This document shows positions 9,289-18,692 of a stretch of 64,000 bases of DNA, one piece after another (the first letter of the stretch is position 1; each line of letters opens with the position of its first letter). Origin of the DNA: Gammaproteobacteria bacterium. GTDB lineage: Bacteria; Pseudomonadota; Gammaproteobacteria; Pseudomonadales; Pseudohongiellaceae. The stretch is from positions 121,338-185,337 of the forward strand of contig DUBM01000021.1 in the NCBI GenBank assembly GCA_012960305.1, written 5' to 3'. The translations under genes and the position numbers were made by a program. Under the pieces are notes generated by a model. The model ran no database searches and was not told where the DNA came from. It was given only the letters and a program-made list of their open reading frames with translations.

Positions 9289-10248
9289 ATGCACACCCCC
9301 ATAGTTAAAAACCTTAAAGGCTTTTTTTTGTCACTTACCGCTGCTCTTCTATGGGGTATGTTGCCGGTTGCACTGAAAGAGCTACTCGCTGAAATGAGTG
9401 CGAGTACTATCGTTTGGTACAGATTTCTTGTCGCCGGTTTAGTGTTGTTGATTTGGCTTGGAGCGCGGGGCCAACTTCCAAAGTTGACTAAGGTAAATTC
9501 TCGAATTAGATGGTTCTTGGCAATCGCCGCGATTGGTCTGAGTAGCAACTACTATCTATTTTCCTTTAGTTTAAATTTTATTAATGGCGAAACCAGCGAG
9601 GCAGTGATTCAGCTAACGACATTATTTCTAATTATAGGTGGCGTGCTGATTTACAAAGAACCATTTGTTGGAGTACAGAAAATTGGCACTGCGCTAATTG
9701 TTCTCGGACTGATTCTCTTTTTTAATGACCGTTTGAGTGAATTGGTAAATACCGACAATACTGAAACTATCGGCGTACTAATCGTAGTTGCTGCCGCAAT
9801 TACCTGGACAGTTTATGCGCTATTACAAAAGCGCCTTTTGTTGAATTATTCTTCAGTTCAAATACTTTTTCTTATCTACTGGTTTTCAATTTTTGCTTTA
9901 CTGCCATTTATAACACCAACTAGCCTTTTCCAATTGTCTTTTTTACAGCTAGGATTACTATTGTTTTGCTGTATAAATACGTTGGTTGCGTACGGATGTT
10001 TCGCCGAGGCTCTGAATTGCTGGGACGCTTCCAAGGTCAGCGCCACACTGGCTTTAGCTCCTTTGTTCACCATTAGCTCTCTAAAAGTAGTGGTATTTTT
10101 CGTTCCTAGCTATGAATATTCGGACCGCCTTGGCTGGCTTTCCCTATTCGGGGCCTGCCTACTAGTAATTGGCTCGGTGCTCACTGCTCTAATGCCCTAT
10201 ATCTCTCAGCTGCGTTCCCTGCGGAAGGCAAATATTTCCGTGCAGTAG
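9289..10248 (+). CDS. EamA/DMT-family permease
   Basis: 319 aa integral membrane protein with about ten hydrophobic helices arranged as two EamA repeats (residues about 10-140 and 155-300), the usual layout of drug/metabolite transporters. Typical motifs include the early ALLWGMLPVALKELL, AGLVLLIW, and FAEALNCWDASKVSATLALAPLFT in the second repeat. The substrate of such proteins (amino acids, nucleotides, drugs) cannot be read from sequence. A TTG codon lies just before the ATG at 9289; the ATG is chosen. It stands alone, between the HNH gene and a secreted hydrolase. Confidence 0.9.
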   Translation: MHTPIVKNLKGFFLSLTAALLWGMLPVALKELLAEMSASTIVWYRFLVAGLVLLIWLGARGQLPKLTKVNSRIRWFLAIAAIGLSSNYYLFSFSLNFINGETSEAVIQLTTLFLIIGGVLIYKEPFVGVQKIGTALIVLGLILFFNDRLSELVNTDNTETIGVLIVVAAAITWTVYALLQKRLLLNYSSVQILFLIYWFSIFALLPFITPTSLFQLSFLQLGLLLFCCINTLVAYGCFAEALNCWDASKVSATLALAPLFTISSLKVVVFFVPSYEYSDRLGWLSLFGACLLVIGSVLTALMPYISQLRSLRKANISVQ

Positions 10249-10416
10249 TCTGCAATTCTGCCGAACCTAAGAATCTCGCTGCTGGTCTTTATAACCGTTG
10301 ACAGCAGAACGGAAATGCTAAAAACTCCTAGATCTTCTAAATAAAAAAAGCAGAATCAGAACCTTGCGTGCTAAGTAATCCTTATGCATTAATAACAAAA
10401 ACTATCGGGTAACAAT

Positions 10417-12423
10417 ATGAGAAAAATAACTTCCAGCAAGTCATTGCCTGTATTAGTACTATTATTTTTCTGCAGTTCACTTTTTGCGGATGTCAGTCGT
10501 ATTGAAGTCACCAGCCGCGAAACATTATCGGACCCGGCAAGCAACTTTAGCTATGAAGTTATTAATGGTGTTCTTTATTTGACCCTTGATCCCTCAGACT
10601 CTATTAATGCTGCGATTATCGATATCTCTCATGCTCCAGTGAATGCTGATGGTTTGGTAGAATATGCTGCGGATTTTAAGATGTTGGTTCCACCTGCCTC
10701 TATAGCCAATGGGGGACTGCTCTATAACGTCAATAATAGAGGTGGCAGTCGAGTAGCTCCAGAAACTTCACTGAGCCACCCGATGAGCAAAATGGGTTTC
10801 ACTTATCTAGTAACAGGCTGGATTAATGAACTTTCTCCAAGGAGCGGTAGGTTGAGATTGCATGCCCCCATAGTAGGAAGTGTGGAACAGCCTATTACTG
10901 GCGATGTCCGTTATGAAGTCAGCGTTGGCCGAGATTCAAATGATGTAAATATTGCGGGGGGTGGACACCTTGCCTATGAGCCCACACAAGAAGGGTTGCG
11001 CACAGCTACTTTGAATCATCGCTTGTATCAAGATGACCCGAGGATTCTAGTTGAAAGATCTCAATTTTCTCTCGACGTAAAAGCTGAAACCGACAGCAAC
11101 CAACCAATAGTTACTCTAAACCTTGAGGGTGGTTTCCTCGCTGGTCATATCTACGAACTTATCTATGAGGCAAAGAACCCAGTATTGGCTGGTGCTGGTA
11201 TGGCAGCCATACGGGATATGGTTGCCTTGATTCGATATGGTGGAGAGGCTAGCAGCGAATTAGATCAGCTAAATCTTCCCGAGATCGAAAATACAGTCGC
11301 TTGGGGCAATAGCCAAAGTGGGAGGCTACTGAGGCAATTCATGTATGACGGTTTTAACGCCGATCTTGCAGGCCGAAAAGTTTTCGATGGAGTTATTCCG
11401 GTAATCGCTGGTTCTGGCTACGGTATGTTTAATAATCGTTTCGCCATGCCAACCCGTACCAACGGTCAACATTCTAATCATTTATATCCTAATGATTTCT
11501 TTCCATTTACCTACGGAGAAAGTACGGATCCCTTTACCGGTCGTACTGAAGGAATCTTAAGTAATGCCAGAGCGTCAAACACAGTACCAAAAGTCATGCA
11601 TATTCAAACATCAAATGAATATTGGGTTCGTGGTGGATCCCTGCCTCACACTAACCCTCAGGGCACAGCGGATGCTCAGCTGCCAGCGGAGGTTCGCTTT
11701 TATACCATAGGTGGTTCGCAACATGGCTCTGGTAGTGGTGCTCCGCGCGCTGCCGGTAATGGTCAATTGCCGCCAAACCCCAATATGTGGGCACCGTTTG
11801 CGGATTCACTAATAGTCGCTATGTATAACTGGGTTGCTCACGATCAGCAGCCACCAGCATCGCGGTACCCTCGTATCGCCGATGGCACCTTGGTGCCGTC
11901 TCACACAGAAAGGGGTATAAACAGAGATGCCTGGAATAGGCTTTACGGTATTGTCTACCCGAGCGCGATTTACACAGTAGGCTTTGCTAATTATGGTGAT
12001 AGATGGAGAGAAGAACGAATTATCGATATCCATCCAACAAGTACTGATATGTTCTATCGCACATTAGTACCAGCAGTTAATACTGATAATAACGATTTCC
12101 CCCATAGCACTGTGCTTCCACCCTTGACACAAGTGCCACTTGCAACATTTACTCCGTGGAATTTGCGTGCCATTGAAACAGGGGCTGAAAAATCCCTAGC
12201 ACGCCTCTCGGGAGGTTATATTCCCTTTTCACCAAATACGGCAACAGCGGTGCAGTCTAGAGATCCAAGAAATTCGATAGCTGGCTTATATTCTTCATTT
12301 AAGAATTACCTAGAAAAATATGAAGCGGCCACCGACACGCTTATTGAAGAAGGTTATTTGCTACCAGGCTTTAAAGAAACTATTTTAAATATTGCTCGCA
12401 ATAATAATGCAGTATTTGAATAA
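10417..12423 (+). CDS. Secreted alpha/beta-hydrolase-domain protein (PF20091-like)
   Basis: 668 aa with a signal peptide (MRKITSSKSLPV..., cleavage around LFA-DVS). It matches the large family of secreted alpha/beta hydrolases called alpha/beta hydrolase domain-containing protein, which are about 600-700 aa. The N-terminal half is a beta-rich domain. The nucleophile is probably the Ser in WGNSQSGRLLRQF (about residue 297), followed by GVIPVIAGSGYGMFNNRF and a late HGSGSG. Substrate is unknown; an ester or lactone is likely by fold. It is followed by a good hairpin terminator and so is probably monocistronic. TAACAATATG gives only a weak ribosome site. Confidence 0.8.
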   Translation: MRKITSSKSLPVLVLLFFCSSLFADVSRIEVTSRETLSDPASNFSYEVINGVLYLTLDPSDSINAAIIDISHAPVNADGLVEYAADFKMLVPPASIANGGLLYNVNNRGGSRVAPETSLSHPMSKMGFTYLVTGWINELSPRSGRLRLHAPIVGSVEQPITGDVRYEVSVGRDSNDVNIAGGGHLAYEPTQEGLRTATLNHRLYQDDPRILVERSQFSLDVKAETDSNQPIVTLNLEGGFLAGHIYELIYEAKNPVLAGAGMAAIRDMVALIRYGGEASSELDQLNLPEIENTVAWGNSQSGRLLRQFMYDGFNADLAGRKVFDGVIPVIAGSGYGMFNNRFAMPTRTNGQHSNHLYPNDFFPFTYGESTDPFTGRTEGILSNARASNTVPKVMHIQTSNEYWVRGGSLPHTNPQGTADAQLPAEVRFYTIGGSQHGSGSGAPRAAGNGQLPPNPNMWAPFADSLIVAMYNWVAHDQQPPASRYPRIADGTLVPSHTERGINRDAWNRLYGIVYPSAIYTVGFANYGDRWREERIIDIHPTSTDMFYRTLVPAVNTDNNDFPHSTVLPPLTQVPLATFTPWNLRAIETGAEKSLARLSGGYIPFSPNTATAVQSRDPRNSIAGLYSSFKNYLEKYEAATDTLIEEGYLLPGFKETILNIARNNNAVFE

Positions 12424-12448
12424 AAAATTATTAGTATAGGTGACTAAC

Positions 12449-12483
12449 AAAAGGCCTGAGTAGCACATTATTCAGGTCTTTTG
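12449..12483 (+). terminator. Rho-independent terminator after the alpha/beta hydrolase
   Basis: The arms AAAAGGCCTGA and TCAGGTCTTTT pair over 11 positions with one G-U, around a loop of about 12 nt, ending in a TCTTTT run. The A-rich 5' side means it could also serve the small minus-strand gene that ends at 12489. Confidence 0.75.
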
Positions 12484-12488
12484 CGTTT

Positions 12489-12653
12489 CTAGGTCGAATT
12501 ATTATCCTGCCCGATTAGCACAGCTTCGCTTTTGACGATATGTTTGCGGATATTGCGCATCAATAGAGTTGCCTTTTCTTCGGTATTAAAAGTTGCTGAG
12601 CCGGCATCTGCAGTTTTGTTAATTTTTGTTCTTACGGTGCAATTGTTAGACAT
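12489..12653 (-). CDS. Small hypothetical protein (54 aa)
   Basis: A 54-codon frame on the minus strand, MSNNCTVRTKINK..., ending ...LIGQDNNST. It has an unusually strong ribosome site (GGAGG, 8 nt before the ATG) and ends just before the bidirectional-looking terminator at 12449. Composition is normal for a soluble protein: basic central segment (MRNIRKHIVKSEA), one Cys, no membrane helix. No family recognised. The signals around it, rather than homology, support it being real. Confidence 0.5.
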   Translation of the reverse strand: MSNNCTVRTKINKTADAGSATFNTEEKATLLMRNIRKHIVKSEAVLIGQDNNST

Positions 12654-12899
12654 TGAGTCGTCCTCCTGCTCGTCAAAACCTTGATTGTATCATTGTGCGA
12701 TTATTCAACATCTTGGAGTGCTGGGGAAAGCTAGATTTATTATTGTAAAAAACGGAAAGTTCGCTGGAACTATCTTGAGATGAGTTCGACCGAGGAATTT
12801 TGTGAATGCTGGATGAAAGCTTACCCTATGCCCTATGCGAGTCTGTTAAATAAACTACAGAGTGATTTAGAATCAGTCTAGTCGTCGATTCAGACTGAC

Positions 12900-14117
12900 C
12901 TAATCGTCACCTGCCAGGTCAAGGCTAACCGGGGGAAGTCTTGGTAATGAGCAGCGATGAGGTGTGGCGTCAGTGCTTGCGTCAGCTACATTATTTGCGC
13001 CGTTCAGGTTAAGAAAGCTTTGGTTGCCAGCTTCGCCTAGGCAAACAAGCTTATCACTACTACCACCATCCTTAATTAAGCCGCCCCAAACGACATTGGG
13101 AATCGAGCTGCCATTTTCTTCGAACCAGGGCACCAGGTAAGGGCTCTCGGTCGCTTCGCCACCATTCACGAAATTATTATCATGCACATAAATTTGTTCA
13201 GGGTAAGGGTCATAGTTTTCATCGCTCACCACGCGGCCATTCAAAACGAAACTATAAATCATAATATTGAGGCTTTTGTTGCCTTCAAAGCGATTGCCAA
13301 ATACTTCGATGTTGTCATTAGCCAGAACTAATAAGCCGGAGCCAGCAGGAACATTACCAACTATATTTCCTTCTGGTGCAAAGTTTTCTTGGTTGTTACC
13401 AAAGATCTCATTATTAAAAATACGCGTGGACTGACCACCTTGAACTGGCAGATTAGGTAAATCAAAAACTAAAATTCCACCGGTGTTGTTGGTGACTACA
13501 TTGTCATAGACATCAGCAAAAGTAGAATTCTCAATCTCAATCCCAGCAACATTGTATTCTGCGCGAGAATTCCGAACTACAATTTGATTAGACTGACCAA
13601 CATAGATACCCGCATCTGAGGCTCCTATTGCTATAGAGCCATCAATAAGTAAGTTCGTAGTTTGCACTGGGTAGATGCCGTAGGCACCATTTTCTGTGTG
13701 AGCTCCACGTGTCCATTCTGTGCGTACTCGACGAATGATGACATTGGTGCTTTGATTAATTTTTAGTGCATCACCAATGGGGTCTTCGATCGCCAGGTCC
13801 TCAATTGTGAAGTTATCAGCGCTCACTAATAGACCTTCAGCACCCTGGGCTTGGTTTTTGAACGAAAGAATCGATTCGTCCATGCCTTCCCCGCGTAAAG
13901 TAACTCCGGGTACCGTTAGTGAAAGACTGCGAGTAAACTCATGGACTCCTGAAGGAATAGCGATGACATCACCAGGCTGCGCTTCAATCAATTGAGTTTG
14001 AAAGGTTTCCGCAAAACTTAGTTCTGGCGCTTGCGGTTCAGATTCTCCGCAACTTATAAGCATCAGCGGGATTGATAGAGTAAATAGTGATTTTTGGATG
14101 TTTGTCGGTAAAGTCAT
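12900..14117 (-). CDS. Parallel beta-helix repeat lipoprotein
   Basis: 405 aa. A lipoprotein signal ends in the lipobox LISC (Cys about 23), so the protein is anchored to a membrane, most likely the outer one. The body is a right-handed parallel beta-helix of the pectate-lyase-like type, shown by recurring short turns such as GVTLRGEGMDESILSF, NIIIRRVRTEW-like, GASDAGIYVGQS, RAEYNVAGIEIENSTFADVYDN and NNTGGILVFDLPN. This matches the family annotated as parallel beta-helix domain-containing proteins, where a carbohydrate-active or surface role is suspected but unproven. GGAGAG precedes the ATG. The C-terminal 90 residues contain two Cys and are less repetitive. Confidence 0.82.
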   Translation of the reverse strand: MTLPTNIQKSLFTLSIPLMLISCGESEPQAPELSFAETFQTQLIEAQPGDVIAIPSGVHEFTRSLSLTVPGVTLRGEGMDESILSFKNQAQGAEGLLVSADNFTIEDLAIEDPIGDALKINQSTNVIIRRVRTEWTRGAHTENGAYGIYPVQTTNLLIDGSIAIGASDAGIYVGQSNQIVVRNSRAEYNVAGIEIENSTFADVYDNVVTNNTGGILVFDLPNLPVQGGQSTRIFNNEIFGNNQENFAPEGNIVGNVPAGSGLLVLANDNIEVFGNRFEGNKSLNIMIYSFVLNGRVVSDENYDPYPEQIYVHDNNFVNGGEATESPYLVPWFEENGSSIPNVVWGGLIKDGGSSDKLVCLGEAGNQSFLNLNGANNVADASTDATPHRCSLPRLPPVSLDLAGDD

Positions 14118-14316
14118 GAGTCTCTCCTACAATAGCGCGTCGAATTAAGATGATCTCGCGATATCTAGTGTATGAAGGGGTAGTGGCCGGAACCCTAGAG
14201 CACAATAATGCCACAATTGATCAAATCTCGATATTAAAGACAGCTATCGACTTATTGAGGCCACCGCTTACAAGGTTCAATATAGCTGCTATTGAATTAC
14301 TCTCGTGCTCTTCAGG

Positions 14317-14826
14317 CTAGCGATCAACCACTTCAAACATCCAAGTATCACCGGTGGCGATAGATTCTGTGGAAGAGATACTGCCGCCTCCATACTTACG
14401 ACCAAACTCGTTAAGAATGGGCAGGACATTTGGCCCATCCATTACTCTAATCAGGCGTTGTTCATAGATTTTGCCATCAATTCTGAAAATAACCCGGTCA
14501 TCGTTTTCAAGATAATGAGGCCACTGCTTCCAGATAGCCCCATAGTTGGTATTCATGTAGCCACTCACAATAAACAAGCGGCCATTATTTACTCCCAGCC
14601 ACACGGTTCTGGATGTGCTTGGGTCCAGGGTCTGGAATTCTATTTCACCGCGATCTTTCAAGAATTCCCAACTATCAGGAGCTGCGCTGATTTCTCCAGA
14701 AGAAAAAGGGCCACCAGAAAAGATAGCTATCGGGCCATCACTAAAGCGCATGCTGAATAGGAACAAACCGATGGCTAGAACAATCGACGCAATGAGTATA
14801 CCGACCCACTTTACCAAAACTTTCAT
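14317..14826 (-). CDS. Membrane-anchored protein, paralog of the 18096-18638 product
   Basis: 169 aa with an N-terminal membrane anchor (residues about 7-25, GILIASIVLAIGLFLFSM) and an extracytoplasmic domain. The domain shares a pattern with the 180-aa product at 18096-18638: GG near the start, W-x-F, a Q-containing strand, a strand ending in a Ser-rich turn (LFIVSGYMN here, LSCSVCDTK there), then K-x-W, V-x-(F/S)-R-(I/L)-DG-x-(I/V)-Y, L-x-R-(V/I)-(M/T)-D and a final D-x-W-x-F-x-V. It follows the NHL-repeat gene by 17 bp, so the two are probably one operon. The compact beta-rich layout reminds me of flavin/deazaflavin split-barrel proteins, but no cofactor motif is evident. Confidence 0.65.
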   Translation of the reverse strand: MKVLVKWVGILIASIVLAIGLFLFSMRFSDGPIAIFSGGPFSSGEISAAPDSWEFLKDRGEIEFQTLDPSTSRTVWLGVNNGRLFIVSGYMNTNYGAIWKQWPHYLENDDRVIFRIDGKIYEQRLIRVMDGPNVLPILNEFGRKYGGGSISSTESIATGDTWMFEVVDR

Positions 14827-14843
14827 TTCTTACATCTCCTTTT

Positions 14844-15971
14844 TTATGACAACAAACCACTAATTGCTCGAATGCGATGACTTTCGCTATCAGTCACATA
14901 AACGAGTCCATTATGTACACAAACACCATGAGGGCGATTTAGCTTACATAACAATGGGTCACCATCTGGTCCATCGCCTCTCTCCCCACTACCCAGTACT
15001 GTATCAATAATCCCAGTTGTCAGTGACATGCGCCGAATAACATGGTTTTCGGTATCAACGATGTACAGGCAATTGTCCGTTCTGGAATAGGCTATCCCCT
15101 TAGGGCCATTAAACGTCGCGTTCATCGCGGCGCCATCATCGCCGGTATAACCTTTTTCTCCAGTCCCAGCGATGCGTTGTAAACGATTACCACGTAAATC
15201 CAGTTGATAAACCGCATTACCCTCCCGCAGCACAAGATAGGCATTACCGTCAGGATCCGTATCAAGGGATCGGGGCCCAAGTAGAGGAGTTCCGGTTAAA
15301 GGTCCGCTGTCTGGAGTGGCTTCTCGCTTGCCGGTACCTGAGAGAGTGGAAATAATTCCAGTTTCTCGGCTCACAATTCGCAGTCGACTATTGCCAATGT
15401 CACAAATTAATAGATTGCCTTGAGAGTCGAAAGCAATGGAATGAGGCTGCCGTAGTTGTGATACGACTCCTTGGCCTCCATCACCCGAATCTCCTGGCTC
15501 GCCATTGCCGGCCAGCGTGGTGACCAAGCCAGTTTGGCCCGCTATTCGTCTCACTGCGTGAGCATCCCGTTCCACCACATAGAGATTTCCCTGTTGGTCC
15601 CAGCGAATTTCATGGGGGGCTGAGAATGCTGTTTCCAATGGGCGTCTAGATTCTGACATGTAGCCCTTCTCACCATTGCCAGCAACGGTACTCAGTCGCA
15701 GGTTTCTCAAGTCGATCCGCCGAATACGGCCGCTATCTACCTCGCAAAAATAGAGGGCATTGTCTGGCCCCGGCACAATGCCGTAGGGATTGTTTACCAT
15801 TGTTTCTGTGGCAACCACTCCACTGGGTCCTTCAGCCTCATAGCCCGCTATGCCGTTGCCAGCCACCGTAAATACCTCTGAGCCTTGTGCGAAACTTCGC
15901 AAAGGAAAGCTTGCCAGTAGGCTGGAAGTTGCAACTTTGTGGAGAAATTGACGCCGAGAGGATGAAGTCAT
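14844..15971 (-). CDS. Tat-exported NHL-repeat beta-propeller protein
   Basis: Begins at the ATG at 15971, which has AAGGGA 7 nt upstream; an in-frame TTG at 15989 is less likely. The 375-aa product starts with a twin-arginine signal (SSRRQFLHK, hydrophobic stretch, cleavage near SFAQ). The rest is six NHL blades, each with the pattern A-G-N/T-G-x-x-G-x-x-x-(D/E), for example TVAGNGEKGYMSE, TLAGNGEPGDSGDGG, RIAGTGEKGYTGDDGA and TVLGSGERGDGPDG. NHL proteins of this type bind ligands or act as lyase-like scaffolds; the specific role is unknown. Tat export suggests folding or cofactor loading before export. First gene of a pair with the 14317-14826 gene. Confidence 0.83.
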   Translation of the reverse strand: MTSSSRRQFLHKVATSSLLASFPLRSFAQGSEVFTVAGNGIAGYEAEGPSGVVATETMVNNPYGIVPGPDNALYFCEVDSGRIRRIDLRNLRLSTVAGNGEKGYMSESRRPLETAFSAPHEIRWDQQGNLYVVERDAHAVRRIAGQTGLVTTLAGNGEPGDSGDGGQGVVSQLRQPHSIAFDSQGNLLICDIGNSRLRIVSRETGIISTLSGTGKREATPDSGPLTGTPLLGPRSLDTDPDGNAYLVLREGNAVYQLDLRGNRLQRIAGTGEKGYTGDDGAAMNATFNGPKGIAYSRTDNCLYIVDTENHVIRRMSLTTGIIDTVLGSGERGDGPDGDPLLCKLNRPHGVCVHNGLVYVTDSESHRIRAISGLLS

Positions 15972-16107
15972 GGATTTTCCCTTTTTCAATTCTTTTCATC
16001 GACTATACAACAATCTTGGGCTCTCGTGCTGCCCAATGGGCTAGCTATTCTTAATTGATTGCGGTAAAAACAGCACAACAACAAGACTGTATGCTTAGGA
16101 GAAAACC

Positions 16108-16986
16108 ATGTGTGATCAAGATACTCAAAAAGATGTAGACGAATATTTACGCCGCCATCCCGAAATGACTCGAAGAGACTTTACTAAATTCGCCACTGTT
16201 GCTGGCTTGGCCATGATGTTACCACCTGTAGCTAATGCGCAATCGGTTACCGAGACTGATGTGGAAATAACCACGCCAGACGGTGTAGCCGACTGTTATT
16301 TTGTCCACCCTGCTAATGGCAGCCATGCGGCAGTGCTGGTTTGGCCAGATATTTTAGGTTTGCGACCTGGTTTTCGGGAAATGGGTAAGCGCCTCGCACG
16401 CTCAGGATATTCCGTACTGGTAGTTAATCCTTTTTATCGCAGTGCTCATGCTCCGGTGGTTAGCCTCGGAGCGAGTTTTGGTCAACCTGAGGTTCGAAAC
16501 CACGTGATGCCAATGGCTCGTGCTCTAAACGCTGACACACACTTTACCGATGCCCGCGCTTTCCAAGGCTGGTTAGATCAGCAAGATGCTGTCGATACTA
16601 GTCGTGGTATTGGTACAACAGGTTACTGCATGGGTGGGCCCATGGTCATGCGAACAGTCGCAGCTGTTCCAGATCGTTTTAAAGCGGGTGGCACTTTTCA
16701 CGGTGGCGGTCTTGCAACAGGCGAGGCGAATAGCCCGCATTTGTTGATACCAGACACTACAGCGAGCATGCTTCACTGCGTGGCAGAAAACGATGATGCC
16801 AATGATCCAGATGCGAAAAATACTTTACGTGAAGCTTATGGTGCGGCCAATCTTTCAGCGGAGATAGAAGTTTATACAGATACTCTGCATGGTTGGTGTG
16901 CCATCGATTCAACTGTCTACCACCAAGAACAAGCAGAACGAGCCTGGGGTCGGTTATTAGCATTATTTGAAACTGCGCTGGCATAG
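16108..16986 (+). CDS. Dienelactone hydrolase family protein, Tat-exported
   Basis: 292 aa alpha/beta hydrolase. A twin-arginine motif at MTRRDFTKFATVAGLAM (residues 20-36) with cleavage near ANAQ points to the periplasm. Catalytic triad candidates of the dienelactone-hydrolase family are visible: nucleophile Cys in GTTGYCMGGP (about 174), Asp in the VAENDDAND segment and His in LHGWC. Classical family members open dienelactones in chlorocatechol degradation, but exported members are broad, poorly characterised esterases. No chlorocatechol genes are adjacent. It is transcribed divergently from the NHL-propeller operon. AGGAG lies 6 nt before the ATG. Confidence 0.85.
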   Translation: MCDQDTQKDVDEYLRRHPEMTRRDFTKFATVAGLAMMLPPVANAQSVTETDVEITTPDGVADCYFVHPANGSHAAVLVWPDILGLRPGFREMGKRLARSGYSVLVVNPFYRSAHAPVVSLGASFGQPEVRNHVMPMARALNADTHFTDARAFQGWLDQQDAVDTSRGIGTTGYCMGGPMVMRTVAAVPDRFKAGGTFHGGGLATGEANSPHLLIPDTTASMLHCVAENDDANDPDAKNTLREAYGAANLSAEIEVYTDTLHGWCAIDSTVYHQEQAERAWGRLLALFETALA

Positions 16987-17070
16987 CTATTTTATTACCG
17001 CTCATTAAACTAAAAGATTTGTCAGCATTTCTAATCTAAGTATTTTCATGAATTATTCTTAATAACTATA

Positions 17071-18033
17071 TTATGGAATATTCACGTTTGTTTTATTGGT
17101 CCAAAAAATATCTATGCCGCCGAAACTATTATCACTGCGGCTGGAAAACCAAGAAAATGTATCAGAACCGGGTGGTAGAGCAGGGCACATATCCGCGCCT
17201 GCAGTATTTACTTGTGGCCCTAAATTGGTAGCAGGTCCCCAGTTATTTTCTCCCAGTTGCTGCGAGCCCCATAAATCCATACCACCAAATCCTCCAGGTC
17301 TCCCTGAAGTAAAATACACCATACCGTTTTCATCTTGAGTGAAATGGAATTCCTCTGCAGTGGTATTGATATTAGGGCCTTGATTCACTGGTTCCATCCA
17401 ATTGCCGGCACTGTCTTGTTGCGAACAGTAGATGTCGGACCCACCGAAGCCACCTGCTCTCCTGGAGGCAAAACAAAGCGTCTCACCATCCTGTAAAATT
17501 GCTGGACAGTGTTCGTTGCCTTCGTCTGTGCTAATAGGGAATCCAATCAGTTCTGGCTCTGTCCAATTGCCGTTAACCTTTCGCGTGATAAACAAGTCAG
17601 TAGCATTGTTTGGTGAAGTTGTCGCGGAACGATCCGACTTAAAATAAATCGTATTGCCGTCAGCCGTTATCCAAGGCTCGCGATCATCACCGAGGCGCAG
17701 GGGGTCTACATTCGTTGCGGGTGCAGCATTTATCGGTATACCCATATTAACCGGCGTATTCCAGCTACCTGTTTCTTCGTTAAAGGTAGCGATATATAAA
17801 TCTTTGGGGTCACCCGGCGCTACAGCCATGTCTTCTCGAGCGCTGCAATAAACCATGGTGCCATCATCGGCGAAAGATAGTTCACCCTCTGCCCACATGG
17901 TATTGATAGGGGCGCCAAAATTATGTACAGCCCTATCAACCCAGCTTTGTGCAGTCGCAGTTGAAAAACCAAACACACAGCTTAATACCGCCAATACACT
18001 GATCTTAGAAAATTTCATTGAACATGCTTTCAT
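17071..18033 (-). CDS. Exported PD40/TolB-like beta-propeller protein
   Basis: 320 aa with signal peptide (cleavage near TATAQ). Repeated WD40-like (PD40) blades are evident: DGTMVYCSAREDMA, DGNTIYFKSDRS, DGETLCFASRRAGGFGGSDIYCS, NGMVYFTSGRPGGFGGMDLWGS and DTFSWFSSRSDNSFGGIDIFW. The recurrent FGG-x-D-(I/L)-x-x-S motif is typical of outer-membrane-associated PD40 proteins. No OmpA-like C-terminal domain follows, so it is a bare propeller. The gene is downstream of, and probably co-transcribed with, the 18096-18638 gene (62 bp gap). GAGGA sits 7 nt before the ATG. Function unknown; a binding or scaffold role is inferred. Confidence 0.82.
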   Translation of the reverse strand: MKACSMKFSKISVLAVLSCVFGFSTATAQSWVDRAVHNFGAPINTMWAEGELSFADDGTMVYCSAREDMAVAPGDPKDLYIATFNEETGSWNTPVNMGIPINAAPATNVDPLRLGDDREPWITADGNTIYFKSDRSATTSPNNATDLFITRKVNGNWTEPELIGFPISTDEGNEHCPAILQDGETLCFASRRAGGFGGSDIYCSQQDSAGNWMEPVNQGPNINTTAEEFHFTQDENGMVYFTSGRPGGFGGMDLWGSQQLGENNWGPATNLGPQVNTAGADMCPALPPGSDTFSWFSSRSDNSFGGIDIFWTNKTNVNIP

Positions 18034-18095
18034 TTTTTAATCCTCACAATTAATCTTCAATCACTACTATACTAGATAAAAATTATAGAGAAATT

Positions 18096-18638
18096 TTAAG
18101 AGCGAGATTCCACTCTAAATGTCCACCACCTATCTGCTCGTGGTGTCCCGGTGTCTGGAGCTGGATTGCCAGGTCCACCGTGCATTTGTAATTTTGCTAC
18201 GCGAGCCGCCCATGCTCGATCCATAGTTGTAGCATCAGTAATGCGATTTAATTGAACTTTATATACAACTCCATCAAGCCGCATAGAACCTACTTCATTT
18301 TCACCAACTTTGCTGGCCCAGTATTTTGTGTCGCAAACCGAACAACTTAAATACATTTCCCCTTCTGAAGTGGCCATACAATTTAAGTTAATAGAATGAG
18401 GGCGAATGCCTGCATAGATTTGCAATTGACAAAGTGGAACCTGATTGGCAAACGACCAATCATCTACTTGAGCATCGCCATTGTCGCCAAATAAAAAGCC
18501 ACCGGGAGTTCGTTCACATGGGCACACAGAAGAGTAAATCAGAAATCCGATAATGCCCCCCACAATAAGCACTCCAAATGAAGCGATAATCGCTAGTTTT
18601 ACTTTGGAAGTTCCTGAAACCGCTGCTTGTTCATTCAT
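18096..18638 (-). CDS. Membrane-anchored protein, paralog of the 14317-14826 product
   Basis: 180 aa with one N-terminal helix (residues about 13-33, LAIIASFGVLIVGGIIGFLIY) and an extracytoplasmic domain rich in Cys: two in the post-anchor SSVCPCER, others in PLCQLQ, NLNC and SCSVCDTK. The domain aligns by eye with the 169-aa product at 14317-14826 through GG-x(2-5)-G, D-x-W-x-F, K-x-W, V-x-S-(M/x)-R-L-DG-V-V-Y and N-R-I-TD, and a final RW-W-T-F-R-V. Both genes sit next to a beta-propeller gene on the same strand. The extra Cys may form disulfides or bind a metal. Family not recognised. Confidence 0.65.
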   Translation of the reverse strand: MNEQAAVSGTSKVKLAIIASFGVLIVGGIIGFLIYSSVCPCERTPGGFLFGDNGDAQVDDWSFANQVPLCQLQIYAGIRPHSINLNCMATSEGEMYLSCSVCDTKYWASKVGENEVGSMRLDGVVYKVQLNRITDATTMDRAWAARVAKLQMHGGPGNPAPDTGTPRADRWWTFRVESRS

Positions 18639-18692
18639 GCCACAACCTCTCGGGTTTTTGATTTTATTTTAGGGTATCGTTAAAGCTAGTTC

